This document shows positions 34,690 to 46,921 of a DNA stretch of 64,000 nucleotides, piece by piece; position 1 is the stretch's first letter, and every line of letters starts with the position of its first letter. Origin of the DNA: Eucommia ulmoides (taxonomy: Eukaryota; Streptophyta; Magnoliopsida; Garryales; Eucommiaceae). Made by a program: the position numbers and the translations under genes. The stretch covers positions 23,847,803 to 23,911,802 of the forward strand of contig CM028339.1 of assembly GCA_016647705.1 (NCBI GenBank). The letters are read 5' to 3'. The notes below the pieces were generated by a model. It searched no databases, was not told where the DNA came from, and saw only the letters and a list, made by a program, of their open reading frames with translations.

Positions 34690-37600
34690 ATAAAAAACAT
34701 TCAAGAGAAACTACTTCTCATGTGGAAAGGTTGGACACTGTGCAAGTGAATACCGTGTGAAATGTAATGGAAAGAGGCCCACACATCAAGCTAATGAGAC
34801 TGAAGTCGAGCACCTTATTTCGGATGTTTCCGAGATAAATTTTTCAACAGTGGTGTTTGAAGTTAACCTAGTCGGCAACCCCAAAGAATGGTAAATGGAA
34901 ACTGGGCTTACATGTCATATTTGTTCAGACAAGAGAATGTTCACCACTTATCAACCGCTGGATCAAAATGAACAACTGTATATGGGAAACTCCTCGACTT
35001 CCAAAGTTAAAGGATAAGGAAGGATTGTGCTGAAAATGACTTCTGGGAAAGAGCTTACTCTCAATGATGTACTTAATGTGCTAAACATTTGTGATAATGA
35101 GTAAGAAAGGCTTTTTGTCTTTGAGGCTGAAAAGGTTGTAATATCATAAGTGCAGTGTGTGGGGGAAGGCACTATATGAATGAATGACTCTTCAAACTGA
35201 ATGTAATGACTGTGATTTAGAAAAACCTAACAAACTATATCTTTTATTTATATGATTGAGTCAATTGATGTTTGATATGCTAGATTAGGACATGTTAATT
35301 ATGATGTTTTACATAAATTAATTAGTTTATATTTATTGCTAAAATGAAAAATTGGTTCAAATAATAAATGTGAGACTTGTGTGGGGTCCAAGTTGACTCG
35401 AATTTCTTTCCAACCCATCGAAAGAAGTACTGAACCTCTAGAGTTAATTTATACAGATATTTGTGAATTAAAATTTGTACAAACTAGAAGGCGTAAAAAG
35501 TATTTCATTACTTTTATTGATGATTGCACTAAATACACTAATGTTTATCTTCTAAGGAGTAAGGATGAAGCCTTAAAAAAGTTTATACAATACAAGAACA
35601 AAGTTGAGAATCAACTTAGCAAAAAGATTAAATTTCTTCGAAGTGATAGAGGTGGTGAATGTGAATCACTATTTGTGAAATTCTGTACTCAACACGAAAT
35701 AATTGATCAAACAACTACACCTTATTCCCCTCAGCAAAATGAAGTTGTTGAGGGGAAGAATCAAATTTTAAAAGAAATGATGAGTGCTATGTTGATAAGT
35801 TATGGTCTATCCCAGAACATGTGGGGAAGTGATGAGTGCTATGTTGATAAGTTCTGGTCTAACCCAAATCATGTGGGGGGGAAGTATTGCTTACTGCCAA
35901 TTACGTTCTTAACAAGTTGCCACATAAGAATTTGGATAAAACTTTACATGAAATGTGGAAATGTAAGACTCTTACTTACAAATTTTTGAAAGTGTGGAGG
36001 TATCTTGCTAAGGTGACAGTTTCTATTCCTAAAAGGATTAAAATAGGACCCAAAATGGTTGATTACATATTCATTGGGTACGCTCATTACAATAGTGCTA
36101 ATCTATTTTTAGTTCACAAGCTTGAGATTGAAGATGTACATGAGAATACAATAATGAAATCCATAAATACATTCTTTTATGAGAATATATTTCTTTGTAA
36201 CACTCCTCGAAAGTTAGGTTCTTGAAAAAAAATATGTTCCATACTACAATTGGTGGAGTCCAAAATGAAATATCTTTCGAAGATAATGAACCTAGATGTA
36301 GTAAGAGGGTTAAGACAACAAAGTCATTTGGTCCTGACTTTCTTACCTATATGGTAGAAAGTCATCCTAAGTTTTAAGGATGCAATGCCAACTCCTAAAG
36401 TACCATTTTGGAAAGAAATTGTAAATAGTAAAATAAAATCCGTCTTGAAAAACCATGCATGGGAACTAGTGGATCTTCCATCTGGTTCTAAATCCCTTGG
36501 GTGTAAGTAGATATTCAAAAACAAGATAAAAGCAGATGGATCAATTGATAAACACAAAGCCAGAGTTGTAGCTAAAGGTTTCAAGCAAAGAGAAGATGTT
36601 GATTACTTTGACACGTACTCATCGGTTACTAGAATAACATACATCAGAATGTTGATAGCCATAGTATCTATATATAATATTGAACTACATCAAATGGATA
36701 TTAAGACAACTTTCCTAAATAGTGTACTAGATGAAGAAATCTACATGGAACGACCTGAAGGGTTTATTGTTTCTAGCAAAGAGAACAAAGTTTGTAAATT
36801 TGTTAAGTCTTTATATAGACTTAAACAAGCACCGAAACAGTGGCATGAGAAATTTGACACAAGTTATAATTTAAAATGAATTTAAAATTAATGAATGTGA
36901 GAAATGTGTCTACAATAAACATCATGAATCCAGATATGTCATTGTATGCATTTATGTAGATGACATGCTAATTATTGATAGCAACAATGACACCATTAAG
37001 TCTAGAAAAAGGATGTTAACCAGTAAGTTTGATATGAAAGATTTAGGTGTTGTTGATATAATTCTAGGAATTAAAATTTTTAGATCGATTGAAAGACTGG
37101 TATTGTTGCAATCTCATTATATTGAGAAAATACTTAAGAAATTCAAGAAGTACGATACTAGCTTAGCTAAAATACCTATTGATGTAAATTGTCATCTGAC
37201 TAAGAATACTGCTGAAAGTATCTTTCAGTTAGAGTATGCTCAAATAATAGGCAGTCTAATGTACTTAATGAATTGTACTAGACCTGATATTTTCAACACG
37301 ATAAGCAGACTGAGCAGATATACTAGCAACCTAAGAAACGTTCACTGGAATGCGATAGTTAGGGTTCTTAGATACTTAAGATATACCCTAAATTATGGAT
37401 TACATTACACCAGATATCCAGTTGTATTGGAAGATTATAGTGATGCTAATTGGATAAGGATTGTAAATATACTAAATTCACCTGTGGATATATTTTTGCA
37501 CTTAGAGAGGAGGTGTTGTCTCATGAAACTCCTCCAAACAGACGTGTATTGCAAGGTCTACAATGGAATCTTGGTTTATCGATTTAGACAAAGCAAGTGA

Positions 37601-37905
37601 AGAAACGGAATGGTTTCATCAATTTTTAGAAGATATTCCAATGTGGACGAAACATGTGCCAACTATTTGTATACATTGTGATAGCCAATGTGCAATTGGT
37701 AGGGCACAAAATAGGATGTATAATATTAAGTCTCAACACATATGACGTAAACATAATATTGTTATACAATTACTCTCAAATGGAGTTATCATAATTGACT
37801 ATGTAAAGTCAAAAGATAACATTGAGGACCCCCTAACTAAAGGGTCAACTAGAGAAAGAGTATATTGCTCATCGAGAAGAATAAGTTTAAAGCCTACCAC
37901 AAGAT
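34690..37905 (+). pseudogene. copia-3 pol remains (fossil)
   Basis: Integrase at about 35380-36220 shows LELIYTDICELK, YFITFIDDCTKYTNVYLL, FLRSDRGGECES and TTPYSPQQNEVVEGKN. Reverse transcriptase at about 36480-37000 shows YNIELHQMDIKTTFLN, EEIYMERPEGFIV, YRLKQAPKQWHEKFD and YVDDML. The RT-RNase H link shows [12 protein letters not shown]-like residues and [19 protein letters not shown] (about 37110-37345). RNase H at about 37400-37905 shows [27 protein letters not shown] and NIEDPLTKGSTRERVY. An internal direct duplication of about 53 bp, with the sequence GATGAGTGCTATGTTGATAAG, lies near 35778-35880. Broken. Confidence 0.83.
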
Positions 37906-38487
37906 AGTTACCTTAATGGAAACCCAACGTAACTGACTAGATATCCCAAGATCTAGATTCAAAGGGACAACCTAATTATGTATGGCTTAAGTAATCACTG
38001 GAAGACTCTAAGTCTTATACCCATTCTTATGATGAACCAGTGATAAATATAAATATTAAGGATAAACTTTGATTTTAATGATTCCTATAAGTTGAAAAAT
38101 TCAAGTAGGGTATACGAGATACTCTTGATAGGTTAATCACCTAGATGAGTAAAGAACAAAGCCAGTTTTATGAGAATGAGAAGGCTAAATTCTTTAAAGC
38201 ACTCATTGAAACATCATGATGTTCAAGGCCAAAATGAATACTACCAGATAATTGACTGTGTCCGAAAGTATTTGTGTATATTCTATTGTCTTGGTTTACA
38301 CAAATAGCAGAATAGTTCAAGATATCGCCTTCATTGGTTAGTCAAGTAAATACAATAGTCTTTCACTAGAGAAGATTCAAGGCCAAAAGTTACATTTCTT
38401 AATGCAGTTACTTTCCCTTTGAACTCTCTATGGTGTGTTAGCATTACATACCGATGTATATCCAGTCAATCTCATTCATGTGGGGAT
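37906..38487 (+). other. copia-3 3' untranslated stretch and polypurine tract
   Basis: This stretch of about 580 bp without a gene lies after RNase H, the same layout as in copia-1. It ends in CATGTGGGGAT, a likely polypurine tract. Confidence 0.6.
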
Positions 38488-39600
38488 TACTAGAATTTTT
38501 GACTACTTTAATTTATTAATTAAAGTGAGACCCAATAATTAAATTAATCGAATTAATATTTCATTGCGTTCCTCATCGTTTGAGGATCGATGTAGTATAT
38601 TTATATACAAAAAATGATTAAGTTTTGAATGAGATTTGAATTTTCAAAATAACTCACTTGAGATTGGTTGAGAAGTAGAATGGATAAGCAATTCGAAATC
38701 AATTGTAGAGGAAAAACTTGAACACTATGTCGAGTTATAAGTTATAAGTTATCCCACATTAGTTGTGGAGAAACAACTTGAACTTAATATCAAGTTATAA
38801 TGTTGGAAATGCAGGCAGACCACTAGGCAACAAACATTTAACCTGAATTGAGCCAGGCCACAATCTAGGTCGGGTCAATCCGATCCAAATTTGGATCGTG
38901 TTTGGATTCGTGTCGAGTTTGGGTCTGATTTGAGTTGGGTCGTATCTTGACCTGTCAGGACAGTTTAAAATCTAAATTATCGACAGTTAAAAAGTTAATT
39001 AATAATTAATCTTGAAACACTACTAATGAGCTGACATAAACGTTCATTGGTGATTGTTCGCGTGAACGTTAACGTGAACATGTACCTTTTCAAAATATTT
39101 ATTTCAATTTCTCTGATTCACAACATTATCACTTCATATCTCTATCAAAGCATAAAACATATAGAATTTTGTCAGAATTCAAGCACAGTTTAGTTTACCA
39201 AAGTTTTTGGTTTCAATTGTTTGTACTGAAAACTTGAAGATCATTGTACCTTGGGAGGTAGATATCCATTCAACTATTAGCAAAAATGTGAGAGCACGAA
39301 TCTACTTTAAGGCCATAGAGTCAAATTCTAACCTCGGTCTATTTCGTTATTACTCAATGTTTGCATATTTGGGTAAATTTTTATTTAAAGTTTAATTCGT
39401 TATTTCGGTTGCATAAATGTTCATACATTTTGTCTTTACTGCTTCTTCTATTTCTATTAAGTAAATGTTTACTTCCCTCATTTGTTATTGCCTCTGTTTT
39501 ATTACATAAATATTCACGTCACATTTTTGGTTATATATACACTTTAAAATCTATCATATAATTTCTATATTTTGATTTTGCTGCCCATATATAATTGGTT
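38488..39600 (+). repeat. Worn 3' LTR of copia-3, right end uncertain
   Basis: It starts TACTAGAATTTTTGAC after the polypurine tract. TTATCCCACATTAGTTGTGG (about 38749-38768) resembles the CCCACATCGGTTGG motif of the copia-1 LTR. No second copy is available to fix the right end. Confidence 0.45.
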
Positions 39601-40520
39601 AATGTTTGTGTTGATATTATTTAACTATTATTAGTTTTATTCTATGATTAATTAAGTATTTATTTTGAAATTTTAATAATTATCACTAATATATTTGACT
39701 ACGAAGGAATAATGAGGAATGTGTAAGCCTCGACTTGTACTAATAATTTAACTACAAGAGAATGAGATATAAATTTCTATGATCTTGACTTTGATACAAT
39801 ATTTAGAAGATTCAATTTAAAATCATATGACTCATTTTATAATTATCAAATGATTGACGCTAGATATTGCAATCTAACACTCATTTTGTCAGAGAATTCT
39901 TCAATTGTGGGCCTCCCCATTCAAAATTTTAGTACCCGTTTTTCCGTAGTGTGAAAGTGAGATTACTGATGTTCCATTAACGGAGACAGATGAATGCCCA
40001 CCATTCAAACCTTGCTTCTTTTGACTTTTTAATTGCCCTTTTAACCTGGTGATTAAAAGTTCAAACTGTAGCTAAATCAAGACCTAAAACCATGGCCAAC
40101 CTTAAGTCGTACTACCCTCCGATTAGCCTCCCTCATCGTTTCAGCCCCTTTCCTTTTGTCCTCGTTAGCCCCTATCACCTTCGACAAACACATTGACACA
40201 CCCACACACTTACACATATTATACATATATTTTTGTAATAGGTGCTTAAATCTATAGATCCGAGTTTATTTACAAAGATTCCTGTTTGCATCTGTAGATA
40301 CACACACTACAAAGATAGATTTTTTTTTTTTTGAAAATGGGATAGTAAGGAAGAAATGGATTACGGAAAAAACATAGCGACCAATGGAAGCAGCGCTAGT
40401 CAAGATGGTGATTGTTGACGATGGAAAAAGAAAAAAAAGGGAGAACGAAGATGCAACAAAAAGAGAGAGAAAAAAAGTTATTAATCCAACCCTACCTCCT
40501 CAATTAGTAGGTCATATATA
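39601..40520. other. Gene-free spacer
   Basis: AT-rich sequence with a purine-rich stretch near 40330-40480. No coding signal, LTR pair or known repeat was recognised. Confidence 0.4.
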
Positions 40521-40522
40521 AA

Positions 40523-40625
40523 GGCAACCCAGTGTATGAAGGCTCCCCCATTATAGGGTTCGGAGAAAGTTAGACGTACGCAAGCTTGCCCCTATTTACA
40601 GAGAGCCTATTTAGTGCCACTTTTT
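40523..40625 (-). mobile_element. Au-type SINE fragment
   Basis: On the plus strand the order is CCCAGTGTATGAAGGCTCCC, GGGTTCGGAGAAAGTTAGA, CGTACGCAAGCTTGCCCCTA and AGAGAGCC. This follows the reverse complement of plant Au-type SINEs, whose body runs AGGCTCC...GGGTCNGGGGAGGGT...GTACGCAGCCTTACCCCT...GGCTGTTTCC. The tRNA-derived head to the right is too worn to place, and no TSD was found. Confidence 0.55.
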
Positions 40626-40676
40626 GTGTTTCATGTGGAGAGGTGATACATAATTGGTGGTAGCTCGGCAGACCAC

Positions 40677-41099
40677 TGATATTGTCAAAAAATACCTGGT
40701 ACGTGTTTGATGCCCTCACGGGCCGAGAATCTCCGCAACCTGCAATACTAGCTAGTTCTATGGAAGGAACACTGGTGTGGTGTCGACCAAATAACCTCCG
40801 ACGTGAGAATAAGATTAGATTACTCTTATGAGAGAAGGAAATCTTTAGAGTATATGAGTATATATCAATGTAATATTGAGAGAAAGCTTAATAGTCAACC
40901 AATATGTAAAAGTAATACCTCGCTTTTACAGACTGAATCACTTCCCGAGAGTTACACATTTTTGGCCTATTATTACGTCGTCATTTCTGGGGAGTTACAC
41001 CCCATTTATGTTGCTATTAATTAGGGACTTACACCCTAATTTTAGTGGGGAGTTATACCTTTTCGGTTCCCCTATTAGGCGAGAATTTCTTTTGCATCA
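40677..41099 (-). repeat. 3' LTR of the minus-strand Tat-type element (423 bp)
   Basis: On the plus strand it runs from TGATATTGTCAAAAAATACC to TTTTGCATCA and aligns with 46485-46916 throughout. Confidence 0.9.
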
Positions 41100-41159
41100 T
41101 TTGCCCCCCTAACCTGAGTGTCGATTCGAAGAAGTGAGGCGAAAGGTTAACGTCTCTTC

Positions 41160-42955
41160 TTACGCTTCGTTATTGCTCTAAACTATTTTTGTCAGCTTTA
41201 CGAATGTTTACGTTGATGAGCCGATCTGAGTAGCTCGGTTTCGTTAACAAACTGATCTAAGTCACTTGGTTTACTCTCAACCAAGGTTAAAATCTAGACA
41301 TACGTTCAATTCTGTACTAACTCCATAGCAAGGAGTGATAAATTTAAGATTGGAAAAGAACAGTACCTTGAGAAGGATGTCGAGACTAAAGAGTAATTCT
41401 CATTGGAAGTATTTCCGTGGTGGTGAAGCCTACTTTATGTTGGAAGAAGGTGTAGTCATGTTGGATGAGAAATGTAAAGTACCTTTATTCTTTTTGGATT
41501 ATAATGATGTATCCACTGTTTATCAAAACTATTGGATTTCATCTGTCGCACACAAGTGCCGGAATTTTCAAGAATAATATTTTCCCAAAAAATAAACAAG
41601 TCAAAATTTGATGACTTGTCACCAATCATTTCTTGGATGAACTAAACAACTTGGTTCTCTTGGAGGATCGATCTGAGAAGCTTGGTACGATCTTTGAGAC
41701 GTGATGTTTTGTCGCCAAGTGCGCATTGGATGACTTGGTCTGGGCAGTTTGGTTAAACTTGACGAACTAATTTCAGTGGCTCGGTAAATGAATGAACTGA
41801 GTAAGGCAATTCAGTTTGATTCTAACAAACTAATCTAGGTACCACTGTCTATAAATTGATTGAGCCAGGCTATTCAATTTGAGCTTGATGAATTGATCTA
41901 GGCTGTTCTATTTGCGAATGAACTGAGTTGTTGCAAATAGCTCAGTGTCCTTGCCAAGTCAATCTGAGTAGCTTGGCATAAGCTTCGAGATTTGGTGATT
42001 TTTCATTAAGTGTTTACTAAGTGGATTGGTCAAGGTAGCTTAGTTGGTGCTTCGAGCAAGTCTTGATGCTTCGGTTAATTTGGTGAACTAATCAGTTGAT
42101 ATTCGATACTCAGTTCGATTGGTGAATTAGGTAGTCTAGTTGGTCGATGAGCTGATCTTGGCAACTTGAACTTATCTACGTCATTCAATTTGCAAATGAA
42201 CTGAGCTAGTCAGTTTAGTTGATCTTCACGAACTAATCTACGCAGTTTGGTTTATGAATAAACTAAGTGAGACAATTCACGAACTGAGCTAGGCAGTTGA
42301 CGAACTAAGCTAGCAGTTGTCGAACCGAGGCAACCAGTTAGTTGACGACCTGAGCTAGGTAGTTCTCGAACTGAGTTGGGTAGTCAGTTGATAAACTAAG
42401 CTAGTCAGTTGTCAAATTGAGATAACCAATTGACGAACTAAACTAGGTAGTCAGTTGAAGAATTGAGTTAGGTAGTCAATTGACAAATTGAGCTAGGAAG
42501 TCAGTTGACGAAATGAGCTAAGCAGTTGTTGAACTGAGCTAGGCAATTTAGAAAGAACTAAATATGACAGTTTTGTTCGCATGTGAACTGAGCTAGGCAG
42601 TTATGTCGGATTTGAGCTGATCTTGGCAGCCTAGGAAGAATTGAACTAGGCAATTCTGTTCGTACGTGAACTGGGTTAGGTAGTTACGTTGGATTTGAGC
42701 TGATCTTCGCAGCTCAGGAAGAACTGAACTGGCAGTTCTATTCGTACGTGAACTGGGCTAGGCAGTTATGTCGAATTTGAGCTGATCTTGGCAGCTCAGG
42801 AAGAACTGAACTGGGCAGTTCTGTTCGCATGTGAACTAGGCTAGGTAGTTACATTTGATTTGAGTTAATCTTGGCAACTCAGGAAGAACTGAACTAAGCA
42901 GTTCTGTTTGCACGTAAATAGGGCTAGGCAGTTACACTTGATTTTTTCTTTACAT
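41160..42955 (-). repeat. Long degenerate minisatellite of the minus-strand element
   Basis: The core GAACTGAGCTAGGCAGTT recurs dozens of times in three styles. About 41160-42240 has loosely spaced, worn copies. About 42250-42540 has roughly 26-bp units like CAGTTGACGAACTGAGCTAGG. About 42540-42955 has five units of 82-83 bp (anchor GAGCTGATCTTGGCAGCTC at about 42614, 42697, 42779 and 42862). Tandem arrays in the 3' region are known from Tat/Ogre elements. Confidence 0.85.
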
Positions 42956-44900
42956 TTGGTGATTTTTATCACTGCAAGTGTTTCATTATCGGGGAGGTAT
43001 CCTTAGACCCGTCTTCCGCTGCCAGGAAGATGTTCTCATACCCAAGGAATTTGTAAGTACTTCTATTTTTCTTTGCCCTCCTTCATAACTGGTTTATTTG
43101 CTGAACGAGTTATGAATGCAAAATTGTTCCTGCGATTTGTTTAAAAATGATCTTGCCACCCTACGAAGTGCCCAAGCATTAAGTTCGGAACTTCGACTTC
43201 TTCGCGAGTTTTCATTTAATTCAATTTATTCATAATTAATTATCTTAGGGATGGTTGAACTCTTCTCTCCTTTCTATATTCTTCTGCTTACCCCTTTGTT
43301 CATGGGATTTGACCAGTATATGTAACTTTTTAACCTACTCTATAAGAATAGTAGTTTATATGCCACATAATAATCATTAATAAACAAATAGTTGCATTCT
43401 TCAGGATATAATACAAGTTCATATTTCTATGAATATTCGGGTTACAAGTCGAATTGAGTTTGAATCCTCAAAATTACCGTTTATCAACGAGAAACACTCT
43501 CGGGAATGAGTATTTGATTTTTACTCATGCTATTTCAACTTTTAAGATAAGTTGCAATGGTGTAATTGTCCAAAGCATTTCCTTAGGTGGGTTGTGTTTT
43601 GTGATCTTAAGAATTCTTCATGAGACTTTTAACGCCAGAATATGTAGTCTACCCAATCAATAATGACGTGGGTGTACTGTACATTCGTCACATCATCTAG
43701 TTATGTTAAGTGATGGATTTATTATTCGTTGCACAATAAGTATTTTCTAATTAGTTTTGAATCAATCTTGGACAACACCTTTAAGTGCTTCCTCTCTATG
43801 TAGTATTTTTGTAGGGATCTTATCCAAATAATAGAAGCAGAGGGTACAAATTGCAACTTAAGGGATTTTTTCTTGTATTATCTTTGAGGCAAAGTAAAGC
43901 TTATTTCTATCCATTGAATTCACATGTCCAATGCAAAGTTTTGAGGATACAATTTGTATTTTTAAAACAACCACACGGGTCTTATTTAACTTGATAGACA
44001 TTAATTCCATAGTATAATCGAGCTTATCCAATATTGTACACCGTTGGGTGTACTTGGATATCTGAAGTACCAATAGTGCTCTCATAACATGTAATTTTTC
44101 AGAACAAAAGTTATAGGGGTCAAAGTGTAGTTTTGCTAAGCCCTAGGCTTTTAAATAATCCTTATCAAGTTTATGGGGTGTATTCTGCATTTATAATACA
44201 CTTCCTATATTTATTTCTTTAGTAAATGCTAAACTTCCTCTAATTATCATATGTAGCACCATAATTTATGGGTTAGAAGATACAAAGTGTAATTTCAATA
44301 TTTCTTCAAGGCACTTTAAATATTTAATCAAAAAATGTAATTTTCTCTAACTCTTGATTTATCAGTACACCATCAATAAACCAAAAGCTTATTTAAAACT
44401 TGATGGGTATTAAATGTGAATATACTTATTACCTCAGGAGCTTTAGAATAATTAGCCCTACCTCAGGGGCTTTAGAGTAATTAGCCTTAGGTTGTTAGAT
44501 TGTTTTGCATGGGTGTAATATTATACTACTCTAGTATGTTTCATATTACACATAACACTTGATTTATGACTTAGCACATAGTGCAACATTTAGCTATTAT
44601 ACAGTACTACTAAGGTACTAGTTATTTTCACATACTGTAATATTTATTGCACAGTAATGGTGCTAGAGGAAGGGCTGATGTGCAAGTAGGAAAAAAATGC
44701 GATATGTATATCATGTGTGTCACAATTCGCAAGCAAAGTAAACTTGAGGGTATAAAATGAAAATATAAATATTTCCATAGGGGCTTTAGTGTTTTTAGCT
44801 CTAGGTTTCTCTTTTGCGGCTTATTGACATTGTAGTCCCCAAATATATTTGTTGCTAAGAGTAAACTTAAGGGTGCAAACTGTAAATATAGCCCTAGGAT
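42956..44900. other. AT-rich stretch of uncertain origin inside the minus-strand element
   Basis: No gene was found. Phrases such as CCTCAGGAGCTTTAGAATAA recur (a 29-bp duplication near 44433-44490), and AGGGGCTTTAG comes back near 44779. It may include the U3 of the Athila-type LTR that ends at 45935, whose left edge could not be fixed. Confidence 0.35.
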
Positions 44901-45935
44901 TTTAACTAATCCTTTCTAATTATGGGACATATTCCGTAATTATAATGCACCTCAACATATTTTTGGATCCTATAAATATCCCCTCTTCTCCCCAAACACT
45001 TGTGACGTTTTTGGGAGTCTTGATAGCTCCAAGACACATACCAACCAAGAGGAGATCACCATTTGAAGAGGAGAAATCAATATTGGAGTGGAAATCATGG
45101 ACGTGTAAGCGTTGGTTCTTCAGATAAGGGCTAGTCTCCTTTGATTCTCTCTTTATTTCTTAGTTTGGTTGGTTGTTTTATATATGTATAGCTTTTTTCT
45201 AGTTGTACATAGGGTTATGGCCATGTGTAGCTAAACATATATTGTCTAGGGAGCGATTTACTTCATGAAAATATTGTTTGTATAAAATCGATGTTTTGTT
45301 AATGGTTGTTCTTGTCTATTCGATTGTGTTTACCGTTCTTCCATGTTTATATACTGGTTATGATATATTGAGAATATGGGGTTTGACACTCGGGAGAGGT
45401 AACCTCGAATTCAGACTAAGGTTTAAACACAACGTAACGATCTAATGACCCGGGAGGGCGTTAGAAAATATGCAATCTGTGAGGTTGGGGCGAGACTCAT
45501 ATGAGTAAGTGTCGTATAGACGCTAGGCGGCGACTTCGGCGTTGATGTGAAGTCACATATTCATTCACTTTACATTCAGAGAAGTAGTGAGTGAGATTTC
45601 GATACCTAGATTGTCGAATAGTATGAATGCCGTTAATGTAAATGAGATTGAATCGAACGCGTTTAAATGAACGAAATTAATCCCTAGACAATTTACTCCC
45701 TTAAACGTCAATATTAGTATATTAGTTTAATTAGTTTAATTAACTTAGTTTAGTATATTATATTAACAAAAACTATAAATTGAGTCATCTAGATAAGGTT
45801 AGGTTATGACAATTGCGGTACTCAACGACCATCTAATCCAATCCCTGTGGATACGACAATCACTACTCTTCCCATTATACTAAAACTTGACCCGTACACT
45901 TGCAGTGAACGTAACGACGTAATATTCCGCTACCA
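44900..45935 (+). mobile_element. Athila-type LTR, left end not fixed
   Basis: It shares with 54794-56160 a TATA region (CCTATAAATATCCCC near 44969), TTTTGGGAGTCTTGATAGCT, AGCTAAACATATATTGTCTA, TTTGACACTCGGGAGAGGTA, AATCCCTGTGGATACGACAA, GACCCGTACACTTGCAGTGA and the end GCTACCA. The right edge is clear, but no matching TSD or left edge was found, so it is either truncated or has a long, different U3. Confidence 0.65.
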
Positions 45936-45974
45936 CAGATCGTGGGTTGCAGTTCAGATTGAAGACCAATGATT

Positions 45975-46080
45975 TTTATTCAGATCAGGTCGATGGTGCA
46001 ATTCAGGCCAGATCTAAGGTGCAGCTCAGGTTAGATCTAAGGTCCACTTCAAGTTAGATCTGAGGTTCATTTCTCATTTG
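45975..46080. repeat. Short tandem repeat, about 31 bp unit
   Basis: Three to four copies share CAGGTTAGATCTAAGGT(G/C)CA in the leader of the minus-strand Tat-type element. Confidence 0.7.
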
Positions 46081-46484
46081 TCGATAGTTTATTCATCGAT
46101 CGTGTTTCAATTCTTCTGTCCTGGATCCAATTCAACTTGTTTTCTCGATTCAATTACTGGGTGTCTGAATTGATTCTCAATTCAATTCTTGTTCAGCTTT
46201 CGCAAATCTGTTCGTTGTTGATTGAATAGTGTTTTTCATCGTTGTTTTCTTTGAATATATGATTTTCTTTGTTGCTTCGTCATCTTTTGTTCGATTCAGA
46301 TCCGTTAGCTTCATTGTTCGATTTGCAGTTTTGATTTGAAGATCTATTCGGATCTATTTATTGGACTAATATTATTGAATTACTATTAATGTCAATAGCA
46401 ATTGTAGAACTTGTCGGTGGTCTGTGGTTGTCATGGCACTGACAATCATGTCTTTTTGCTCGGTTTCCCACAGACAGTGTCAAC

Positions 46485-46916
46485 TGATGTTGCCAAAAAA
46501 TACCCGATACATGTTTCAGGCCCTCACGTGTCGGGAACCTCCACAACCTGCAATCCAACCTACAAAACCAGTTAGTTCTATGGGGGACACCGGTGTGGTG
46601 TCGACTAAAGAATCTCCGGCGTGAGAATAAGATCATATTACACTTATGAGAGAAAGAAAGCTTTAGAGCATATGAGTATATATCAATGAAATATTGAGAG
46701 TAAGCTTAAAATCAACTAATATGTAAAAGTGATAGCTTGCTTTTATACACTGAATCACCTCTAGAGAGTTGTACATTTTTTTGCTTATTATTATGTCGTC
46801 ATTTATGGGGAGTTACAATCCCATTTGTGTTGCTATTAATTAAGGAGTTATACCCTAATTTATTGGAAAGTTATACATTTTCGATTCTCTACTAGGCAGG
46901 AAATTCTCTAGCATCA
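46485..46916 (-). repeat. 5' LTR of the minus-strand Tat-type element (432 bp)
   Basis: On the minus strand it opens TGATGCTAGAG. It has a TATA-like TGTATAAAAGC, and the TTATTCTCACGCCGGAGATT motif of Tat-type LTRs, then ends in CAACATCA before the primer site. Confidence 0.9.
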
Positions 46917-46921
46917 ACCAC

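Larger units (their letters stand above)
34690..39600 (+). mobile_element. Ty1/copia LTR retrotransposon (copia-3), 5' end not found
   Basis: The plus-strand parts in order are a gag zinc knuckle (FSCGKVGHCASE, near 34717), a protease trace, integrase, reverse transcriptase, RNase H, an untranslated stretch, a polypurine tract near 38479-38487 and a worn 3' LTR beginning near 38488. No 5' LTR or 5' gag was recognised: the Tat element's right edge lies about 500 bp upstream. The protein pieces resemble copia-1 (both have KQAPKQWHEKFD), so the two are from related lineages. It is broken in many places. The right limit is a rough guess. Confidence 0.78.
40677..46916 (-). mobile_element. Non-autonomous Tat-type LTR element (6.2 kb), minus strand
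   Basis: LTRs of 423 bp (40677-41099) and 432 bp (46485-46916) are flanked by a perfect ACCAC duplication (40672-40676 and 46917-46921). On the minus strand the 5' LTR ends TTGGCAACATCA and is followed by GTTGACACTGTCTGTGGGAA, a slightly worn form of the Tat primer site. The 3' LTR is preceded by a TTAGGGGGGCAAA purine tract. The LTRs are roughly 85% alike. No gag or pol motif was found inside. A minisatellite fills the 3' third, and an Athila-type LTR lies in the 5' half. Confidence 0.88.

Noticed and set aside
41160-42955. Regular spacing first suggested a CRISPR-like array
   Set aside because: Units are contiguous and diverge gradually, without unique spacers, and the setting is a plant LTR element.
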